A stretch of DNA of 64,000 nt from Mastigamoeba balamuthi (Eukaryota > Evosea > Mastigamoebida > Mastigamoebidae), in contig CACRSC010000008.1 in the NCBI GenBank assembly GCA_902651635.1, positions 519,029 through 583,028 on the forward strand. Reading direction: 5' to 3'. Below, one piece after another: positions 57,326-64,000 of the stretch; the first letter of the stretch is position 1, and every line of letters starts with the position of its first letter. The notes below the pieces were generated by a model. That model worked only from the letters and a program-made list of their open reading frames with translations. It did no database searches and was not told where the DNA came from. The translations under genes and the position numbers were made by a program.

Positions 57326-57974
57326 TCAGTCCAGGTGCTCGTCGCCTCTCTGATCGAGCCCCTGGTACCTCTGCGCTGCACGGTGGCGCTGCGGCAGCAG
57401 CAGAACGCACGCGGTGCTGACGACCAGCGCGAGGCAGAGCACTGCCACCTGGACGACAGAGACGCCCTGGGGCTGCAGGTGTTCCTCGGAGCAGTCCCCC
57501 GAGTCCCCAGAGCCCGACGTGTACCCCGCCGCCACGCCGCTCTTGTACGCACTCAGAAGCTGAAGGGCGAGGGCCAGGTGGGCGAGACTAAGCACAAACG
57601 CAGCTGCCTGGCACAGCGTCGGCGCCTTCCTCTCTGTGGGTCGCCGCATCTCAGTATACGCATTGCAGTACTTAACCTACGCAGAGGCAGACACGCATCA
57701 CAGACTGCGCACCTGTAGGGCTGCGGAACGTGGCTGCGCTACAGAGAGCAGCGGCACACGCGATGGAGCAGAGGACCTCCCCGGTAGTGCAGGCCGCGTT
57801 GAGCAGGTCCACGACGGGCGCGGAGACCCCGCAGAGTGTGGGGGCCCCGTCGCAGGGCCATTCGCGCGGGTGCAGCCAGAGGCCCAGCACCCCTGCGGGC
57901 ACCGCCAGCACGAGGCACACGGTCCTCGCCACCCCGCACACCAGGGTCATTCTACTCGCATGCGCTGTCTCCAT
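57326..57974 (-). CDS. four-helix membrane protein, type II (copy C)
   Basis: Exon 1 from the ATG 57974 (METAHASRMTLVCGVARTVC) has helix 1 (LVLAVPAGVLGLWLHPREWP) and helix 2 (EVLCSIACAAALCSAATFRS). Exon 2 has helix 3 (TLCQAAAFVLSLAHLALALQ), a Gly/Ser/Asp loop, helix 4 (VVQVAVLCLALVVSTACVLL) and tail RAAQRYQGLDQRGDEHLD. It is close in sequence to copies A and G. It is rich in CpG, in contrast with pseudogene E. Together with copy B it forms a convergent pair. Confidence 0.65.
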
Positions 57975-58274
57975 CTCGAATGTGGTGGACGCGGGCCGGG
58001 TGACAAGTGAGCGAATTCGTTGCTCTGTTTGAGTGGCCAAAGCACTATAAAGTGAACAAACCCCGGGGCTGCACGGAGCTGTGTGCGCAGCAAGAAGCAG
58101 ATGAATGTTCTGCAGAACCCCCACACGTCACTATGCAGAAACAGCTCCTCCTGGTTTCTTGTTTTCTGATTCAATTGCGCCCTTTGTATACTCACGAATC
58201 TCAGCGAAAATGACACTGCTTTCCGATTTCTATGCATTTCCAATACGCGTAGCCACCATTTCGCACGCCGGTCA

Positions 58275-58400
58275 GTCGACGTGGCCGGCGTCTCTCTACA
58301 CCAGTTCGAGGTACCTCTGTTTTGCTTGCTGGCGCTTCGGCTGCAGCACGAGGCACACATCGCTGACGACCAGCCCGGGCCCAGGGGGGGGGTAGCTCTC
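58275..58400 (-). pseudogene. relic of a type II 3' exon
   Basis: This stretch matches the end of exon 2 of copy G (63500-63620): shared gccagttcgaggtacct-like and cttcggctgca-cacgaggcacac words. The rest of the gene is missing. Confidence 0.6.
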
Positions 58401-58427
58401 CTAGTCCCTCGTGCTGTGGAGCAATGC

Positions 58428-58530
58428 AGTTGTTCAACTCCGATTCTCGGGAGCGGGTCTGCGAGGCATTTCCGCCACGAATTCCGCGAGCAATCAGGAG
58501 ACGTATGTCATGTCGTGCAGCTTTGAAAAA
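58428..58530. repeat. duplicated spacer block
   Basis: Second copy of the block at about 55808-55925 (cagttgttcaactccgattctcg, then gagcaatcaggagacgtatgtc versus gagcaatcggacgacgtatgtc). It lies in the same kind of context, beside a type II copy. Confidence 0.6.
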
Positions 58531-58774
58531 ACAGAGACATGATACAACTCTGGCCCAGTTGATTTCGTATAACATCCCGAAGGCCACGGGCACGAGAGAT
58601 CGGAAGCCAGAGACACGATCCCCAGTGGCGTTCTGCAACACATTGGGTACCCCTGGGTGATGGGCTCGCATTATTCGAGATACGGGGAAAATCAGGAGGC
58701 TCTGCTGGTGAGGACTCCTTCTCCGTCCAAAAATAAAAATCCGAATCAGTTCTGAACGCGGTTCATCATCACAG

Positions 58775-58953
58775 TCATAGGAGAATTCCCAGATCTCCAT
58801 TCGGAGTAAGTTCTGTCACATCGTCAAATTCAGTTTCCACTTTCTCGATGAGCACGCAATGGCCGATTCCAGTGCCGTGATTTTCGGACCCTCTGATATC
58901 CTTGCATTTCAGAAAAGCACGGGTGCATTCAAACGAGCCCCAGAGTCCTTCAA
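58775..58953 (+). promoter_or_regulatory. conserved upstream block of type I genes, copy 1
   Basis: It shares the run agttctgtca-cat-aaattcagttt-cac-tttct-gatgagca with 60400-60500 and 62205-62390, and cttgcatttc-gaaaagcac further down. It lies directly before pseudogene D, as the third copy lies before gene F, so it probably holds the type I promoter. Confidence 0.5.
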
Positions 58954-59358
58954 TGCTGGTCTCCTCCGCGCTAATACTCGGGTTCGGTGTGGCCAGGATG
59001 GTGTTCATGGCGCTGGTCCTGCCCGCCATCATCGCAGGGGGCCACCTGGAACCACATGACCTCTTGGACTGGGGCACCGCCTTCAGGGCCTTTGCGGTGG
59101 ACGCCCTTAACATCATCTGTTCCACCATCGAGGTTATTAACTAAACTGTATGAGACCCCCACCTCCATGCTACCGTGACGATCACTACTGCGACCGCTTG
59201 TCATTGCCTTGTGTGAGAGCTTCGTGTGCCTCTTCCTACTGCCCAGTGAAACAGTGAAGGACGACAGCCAGAAGAAGAGCATCAAACAAGAGAATTTTGG
59301 GGAGAACCAAAATCTGACAGGTTCAGACCAGATTGCTGCCTCAACTCCCACTTTTATG
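58954..59358 (+). pseudogene. four-helix type I pseudogene (D)
   Basis: Exon 1 starts at the ATG 58954 with VARMVFMALVLPAIIAGGHL and VDALNIICSTIEVI, closely like copy F, then meets a stop. The sequence jumps from the start of helix 2 straight to the loop before helix 4 (catgctaccgtgacgatcactactgcgacc), so half of helix 2, the intron and helix 3 are deleted. The charged tail (DDSQKKSI) is still visible. No functional protein can be made. Confidence 0.8.
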
Positions 59359-59504
59359 GCATCGCATCAGAAAATAAACTGTGAATTGTGGACCATTATG
59401 GCACATGCCAAGGCAAACTCTGGACACCAACGGTGGTCTCCAAATTGGCGTACTGCAAGACAAGTGCATGCTGGGCTCTGTTTCGCAGTGGGTGCTCTGT
59501 ATGT

Positions 59505-59905
59505 CAGAATCTGTGGTGCTGCCACAGCAGCCAGTCATTTTCAGGTGTTGGTCACCTCTCTGCTCAAGCCACGGTTCCTCTGCACTTGGTGAAAAACAAG
59601 ACCCAAGGGACACTCGGAGTCATGGGCAGTCCATATGCACCTGTGGAGCTGTGGAACGTGGCTGCGTTTCGGTGCACGTGGTGGAGAAGAGGACCTCCCC
59701 AGCAGTGCAGACTGCAATGAGAAGGTCCACGACAGGTGCGGAGACCCCGCAGAGCATGGGGCCCCGTCGCAGGGCCAGTTGTGCAGTGCAGCCAAGGGCC
59801 CAGCACCCCTGCTGGCACTGCCAGCACGAGGCACACCATCCTCAACACCCTGCACACGGGGCCATTCAACTCGTAATGTGCTGTCTCCATCTCAAATGCG
59901 GTGGA
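59505..59905 (-). pseudogene. four-helix type II pseudogene (E)
   Basis: Exon 1 remains recognisable (METAH, CLVLAVPAGVLGPWLH) but is frameshifted. Exon 2 is reduced to its last part (about 59505-59605), which also resembles the relic at 63165-63290. Compared with copy C, many CG dinucleotides are TG or CA, for example gcgttg to gcaatg, and acggtcctcgcc to accatcctcaac. Confidence 0.8.
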
Positions 59906-60399
59906 CACGACCAGGGTGATAAGTTCATGAATGTTAACATAGTTTATGTCTGGTTACCCGTTTTTACCAAAAGCGGAAGTCCACGTAAGGAAAAAATTAC
60001 GCTCAGAAGTGACCTCAAACCTGGGTGTTATTCTTCCTCCAAAAGTTCGACTATTCACAACCACACCAGCTCAAAGCAATGGCGGACCATCCTGAGGTGA
60101 TGTCCACCCTCGATGGCCACCTGGTGCCACAGATCCGCCATCCCAGCATGCAGTGCTTGATGTGTACGCCCTGCCACGTCACTTCCGTGTATACTTTTAT
60201 GCCCACATCAACCCAACATAAAATCCTAAATGGTCAGGTCGCTGAACTTGGTGCCCTGCATCCTGGGGAGAGGCCTCCGGTGCCCTATGCTTGCCTCCAC
60301 TCCACTTTAAAGTAACGCCCCAACCCTGCATTACTATCTAAATTGCCTTGTGCAACCCCGTGAAAAAGTTTCCGAGGCCTTTCATTGCTGCATAGCCAT
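59906..60399. other. low-GC decayed sequence, no gene
   Basis: It holds a possible old coding fragment near 60060-60315 (plus strand) but without recognisable motifs. CpG is scarce. Confidence 0.35.
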
Positions 60400-60500
60400 A
60401 GGAAAATGCACAGATTTCCATTCCGAGTAAGTTCTGTCATCATCAAATTCAGTTTTCACTTTTTCGGTGAGCATGCATTGGCGAATGCTTGGCTTGCCTC
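60400..60500 (+). repeat. conserved upstream block of type I genes, copy 2 (solo)
   Basis: It contains the same attccgagtaagttctgtcat and aaattcagttttcactttt runs as the blocks before D and F, but no type I coding sequence follows. It is a solo remnant of a duplication. Confidence 0.55.
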
Positions 60501-60599
60501 TTGCGATTCGTGTCCACACCAACCTCAGAGTGTCGTTGATGGTTGACACTGACTTTAGTGAGAAGACGGAACATGGAAAGGGGGGCGTACAGAGGTCAG

Positions 60600-61580
60600 A
60601 ACGTGCACCGACCTCTACCTCCCAGGTGTGAGCAGGTGCTTGAAGAACGCCATTGCAGTGTCTGAGCCCCAGAACCTGTTGGGCAACTGGTGGTGAGAGT
60701 GCACAGGGGTTGTGAAGTACTTGATATCATAGGAACGGTGGTCCAAGTTGTAGAATGCGGCAAGGGCAGAGTTTACGGCATTATGCCCAAAAAGGGCCTT
60801 GCCAACAATGGTGTGCAACCATGGTCACTTTTGCTGAAGGCTCTAACAGAAGAGCATGGCAGGGCATACATGAGCATGCATACAAAGGTTGGGGCGATGT
60901 GGGAGGGGGGGGGGGGGAGGTACCAAGGGCACCAGCAAGCAGCTGAGCAGTGATTGGGAGCTCCTCCACTGTCTTTTTCGCCAGTCTCCACAACAGGTCT
61001 GAAGATCGCCGATGAGGACTTCCTGCTGGTCACGTAGCACATGGAGAGCGGGTGGCATAGGCCAGCAGCATCTGGTGGTATGCCAAGACGGTGGCATGCA
61101 GCTCCTTGACAGACATCGCAGCCACGTTTGGTGTCTCCATCTCTGGCTGCACACAGGTGAAGAGAGGAGTGATGATTGCGAGATTCTTGCCACGTCAGAC
61201 AGTTGTCTTGGGTGCCGTCCCACATCATGTTCCACTAGATGCCCCGTGGGGTCGGCCCACAGTGCCTTGGTGTCGATGGCCATAGTGTCCTCAGGCCCCA
61301 GCAACTACAGCTCGCTTGCTCACCAGGCACACGATCTCAATGCTGTCCTTGCAGCACATCTCTTTAAGCACGTTGCCCCATGCTTGCATGTCCTCTGTGC
61401 CCATCCTGCACACTGTGTCACCCAGTACACGCAGGACCTCTGTGTTCCCACTGGTGCATGCCGTGATGAGCACCTCGTTGTCGTGTGTGCATGTGCTCGG
61501 GTTTGTCTTGTGGCCTTCTTCAAACAGAGATAGTTTTCTTGGGGGATAGAGTGGAGATCCCCGAGAATCCTGCTATCTTC
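60600..61580 (-). pseudogene. decayed gene remnant, family unknown
   Basis: On the minus strand, broken frames read MLITACTSGNTEVLRVLGDT, DMQAWGNVLKEMCCKDSIEI and NVAAMSVKELHATVLAYH, with stops and frameshifts between them. The amino-acid pattern looks once-coding (amphipathic helices). No family is recognised. It is CpG-poor like the other decayed copies here. It does not belong to the four-helix family. Confidence 0.35.
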
Positions 61581-61779
61581 TGTGCATTTTCTGCTTATCA
61601 ATTTGCTTTTTCACTTTTCTTCTAAGGCCTGTGGGGCAACAACTTTTCCTGGGCAAGTGTGAAGAACCCTTTGGCCCCGTGGCAGGAGGAGGTGATGCTG
61701 GTGAGGAGTCCTTCTCTTTCCAAAAATCAAATCCGATTCAATTCTCTTTCATTGCCTCATAGTCAGTGTTGCAAAGTGA

Positions 61780-62190
61780 AAGACAAAGTCGTTCCATTCC
61801 CTTTCACATTTCTGGATGCCATTTCCACTTCCACATTTATTCCACATTTTGTTCCAGCAGTATTTTAGATAGGTATCTGACTCTATGGTAGTAATGTGCT
61901 GGGGTGAGTAGATGAGCATCACACAAGAGTGCTGCCCGCGTGCACCATGGTGTGGAACTTAGTGGTCCCCATGCACAAAGAGCACTCAAATTCTGATGAA
62001 GAATCTGGGCAGCATTTATGAGATCACAGTTGGTCTTTGCCACCAGGTCAGAAAACCACTCTGCCAGATTCCTTCCACATTTCCAATTATCTTCCACATT
62101 TAAAATGCGGAAATGTGGAATTCCTCTGGCTTCCACATTGTTCCACTTCCATATTTTCCAAATTTCCATCAATGCCACTTTCCACTTCGC
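61780..62190. repeat. degenerate TTCCACATT-type repeats
   Basis: Many irregular copies of ttccacatt or its complement aatgtggaa occur at roughly 61780-61855 and 62070-62190, for example cttccacatttaaaatgcgg followed by aaatgtggaattcc, which also makes a short palindrome. They sit just upstream of the block before gene F. Confidence 0.6.
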
Positions 62191-62204
62191 AACACTGCGC
62201 ATAG

Positions 62205-62387
62205 TCATAGGTAAATATTCAGATTTCCTTTCCGAGTAAGTTCTCTCATAATCAAATTCAGTTTCCACTTTTCTCGGTGAGCATGCATAGGCGATTCCGG
62301 TGCCGTGTTTCAGAAATAAAAGGACCCCCCTGGATATCTTTGCATTTCCGAAAAGCACGGCGGCATTCATACGAGCTCAGTGTCCCA
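62205..62387 (+). promoter_or_regulatory. conserved upstream block of type I genes, copy 3
   Basis: Same block as at 58775 and 60400, ending directly at the ATG of gene F (62388). Its conservation next to an intact gene makes it the best candidate for a type I promoter. Confidence 0.5.
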
Positions 62388-63054
62388 ATGCTGGTCTCCT
62401 CCGCGGTAATGCTTGGGTTCGGTGTGGCTAGGACGGTGTTCATGGTGCTGGCTCTACCTGCCATTATCTTCGGGGGCCGCCTGGAACCACAGAACTTCTG
62501 GGACTGGGGCACCGCCTATGCGGCCTACTGGGTAGACGCCCTCAACATTATCTGTGCCATCATCGAGGTTATATGCACACTCGTCTGTATCGCCCTACTC
62601 TTAACATTCTCCAATGCAGTCCGGACAGGTTCGCCTCCGTGTCCTCACACCCTGATTCCTTTATTTTTTACTCAACCGTACAGTTTCATTCCCAGTGAAA
62701 CGTGTGTCGGGGGCAGTGCTTCAGTTTGGTGTCCTCGCTATGTGCGCGGCGCACCTGGCACTAGCAATTAAGGCAATAACCCTGATCAAGGCCAACTTGA
62801 TGAGACCCCCACCCCCATGCTACCATGACGATCATTACTGCGACCGCGCAGCACCCAGCACTCAGGAAAGCGCGGCAACTTGGCAGATTGTGGTCGTTGT
62901 CATTGCCATCTGCGAGAGCTTCGTGTGCTTCTTCCTGCTGCCCAGTGAAACAGAGAAGGACGACAGCCAGAAGAAAAGCATCGAAATCGGAACTTTGGAG
63001 AAAGGCCAAAATCTGACGGATCCAGCCCAGATCGGTGGCACAAACACCAATTGA
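62388..63054 (+). CDS. four-helix membrane protein, type I (copy F)
   Basis: The ATG at 62388 (MLVSSAVMLGFGVARTVF) gives helix 1, WDWGTAYAAYWVDALNI, and helix 2 (EVICTLVCIALLLTFSNAV). The intron (about 62630-62720) has the same donor (GTTCGC) and acceptor (cgggggcag) as copy B. Exon 2 has helix 3 (VLAMCAAHLALAIKAITLIK), loop HYCDRAAPSTQESAATW, helix 4 (VVVVIAICESFVCFFLLPSE) and tail KDDSQKKSIEIGTL. It forms a convergent pair with copy G. An upstream in-frame extension exists but lies in the conserved non-coding block. Confidence 0.65.
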
Positions 63055-63164
63055 TCCCCTCTGGAAATAAATTGCATTCCGGCTGGCGCTCAAGCTAAGG
63101 GAAACTCAAGACGCCAGCAATTGGTCTCCTGTTTATTGGTGTCTCTTATCTGCAGTGGGTGTAC

Positions 63165-63290
63165 TCTCTCGGCAGAACAACCTGTGGCGCTGCCACAGCA
63201 GTCAGTCAGTCCTCGGTGTTGGTCACCTCTCTGCACGATTCTCAGGTATCTCTGCGCTTGGTGAACGAAACCCGGAGACCCCGGGCACTC
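63165..63290 (-). pseudogene. relic of a type II 3' exon
   Basis: This matches 59510-59620 (ctgccacagcag-cagtca, ggtgttggtcacctctctgc) and, more weakly, the last bases of copies A and C. It lies between copies F and G and is only a fragment. Confidence 0.55.
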
Positions 63291-63495
63291 GGAGCGCATT
63301 TAGCTCAGCAAGAAGCAGATGATTTGTTTCTGTGGAATCCCCACACGTCGCGATTCGGAAACAGTGCCTGGTTCTGTATTAAGATTCAGGTTCAGTACTC
63401 CATACACTCACGAATCTCTTGACCGCAACTTATTTTCGATTCTATGTATTTACAATACGCCAGATGGCCACAAAATTCACACAGGCCAGCAACGG

Positions 63496-64000
63496 TCAGT
63501 CGACGTGGTCATTGTCTCTCTGCGCCAGTTCGAGGTACCTTTGCGTTGCTTGCTGGCTCTTCGGCTGCAACACGAGGCACACAGCGCTGATGACTAGCCC
63601 GAGGCTCAGGACAGCGACCTGCGCAACCGAGACTCTCTGGGGCTGCAGGCCGCCGCTGTCATCACGATCGCAGTCCTCAGAGTCCCCGGAGCTCCCAGAT
63701 CCCGACAGGCCATATGCCAGGACGCTGCCTTCTGGTCCGAGCAGCTGCAGGGCGAGGGCCAGGTGCGCGAGGCTCAGCGCAAACGCAACTGTCTGGCACA
63801 GCGTCGATGCCTTCATCTCTGGGGGAACGGCGACCAGGGCTTGATAACAGAGCACAAGAGCAAGAACCGCTGCTCACCTATTGGTTTGGGGAACGTGGCG
63901 GCGCTGCATGCAGCAGCGACGCAGGCAGAGGAGAAGAGGAGCTCGAAGGCTGCCCAGGACACGTTGAGGACGTCCACCGCGGGCCCCGAGACACCGAGGA
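63496..64000 (-). CDS. four-helix membrane protein, type II (copy G), cut by window edge
   Basis: Exon 2 (to about 63850) carries helix 3 (TLCQTVAFALSLAHLALALQ), a Gly/Ser/Asp loop, helix 4 (VAQVAVLSLGLVISAVCLVL) and tail ATQRYLELAQRDNDHVD. Exon 1 begins beyond the right edge. The part inside (about 63880-64000) encodes SVSGPAVDVLNVSWAAFELL and helix 2. The same layout is seen in copies A and C. Confidence 0.6.

Noticed and set aside
55098-58000. Assignment of the four-helix family to claudins, connexins or tetraspanins
   Set aside because: The helix layout is similar, but the signature motifs (W-GLW-C-C, CCG, extracellular Cys pairs) are not present. A short WLHPREWPC in type II alone is not enough.
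60615-61600. Functional gene on the minus strand
   Set aside because: Several frames with helix-like text are interrupted by stops and shifts, so it is listed as a remnant only.

Overview
This is a GC-rich, intron-containing eukaryotic nuclear window. It lacks operons, ribosome-binding sites and prokaryotic features. Most introns are about 45-65 nt, with a few of 240-600 nt. The gene content suggests a free-living amoeboid protist, most likely an amoebozoan (inference). Pointers are a receptor with a nucleotide cyclase between two TKL-type kinases, a fragment with Dictyostelium-type Cys repeats, LITAF, AP-2 mu, SepSecS and a Spen-like protein. The exact genus cannot be read from the sequence. 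A striking share of donor sites read GTGCG (more broadly GTNCG) instead of GTAAG.

Layout. 1-5.4 kb: a TMEM62-like metallophosphoesterase (cut by the left edge), an unrecognised multi-pass membrane protein, and the 3' part of an SLC35-type nucleotide-sugar transporter next to an ambiguous base. 5.9-14.3 kb: one giant receptor (LamG, Cys-rich and PSI-like ectodomain; one membrane span; kinase, class III cyclase, kinase). 14.4-18.8 kb: a duplicated F-box/ankyrin locus with one intact and one internally deleted copy, a relic of Cys-rich repeats and a microsatellite. 19-23 kb: LITAF protein, two small proteins with predicted N-myristoylation, and an RRM-RS-SPOC protein. 23-27.3 kb: a P2-type ATPase with a changed M6 ion site. 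27.3-29.3 kb: AT-richer, apparently gene-free DNA. 29.3-31.4 kb: AP-2 mu. 31.5-36.7 kb: a WWE-calpain-C2L-FN3-WD40 protein, followed by tRNA-Leu and an orphan exon. 38.9-51.3 kb: a TLC-like membrane protein, an LRR-coiled-coil protein, an OTU protease, a receptor adenylyl cyclase, an unknown protein and tRNA-Pro. 51.3-54.2 kb: SepSecS, which implies a selenocysteine system.

55-64 kb: a lineage-specific cluster of two related kinds of small four-helix membrane proteins. They lie in convergent (tail-to-tail) pairs that have been duplicated several times, some now decayed. Decayed copies show loss of CpG to TpG/CpA relative to intact copies, which suggests past cytosine methylation of this region.

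Common themes are signalling (two cyclase receptors, two kinases in one chain, a cation pump), ubiquitin biology (F-box, OTU), endocytic sorting (AP-2 mu, LITAF) and repeated local duplication. The most interesting candidates for something undescribed are the WWE-calpain-WD40 fusion, the paired four-helix cluster with CpG decay, and the unusual donor-site consensus.
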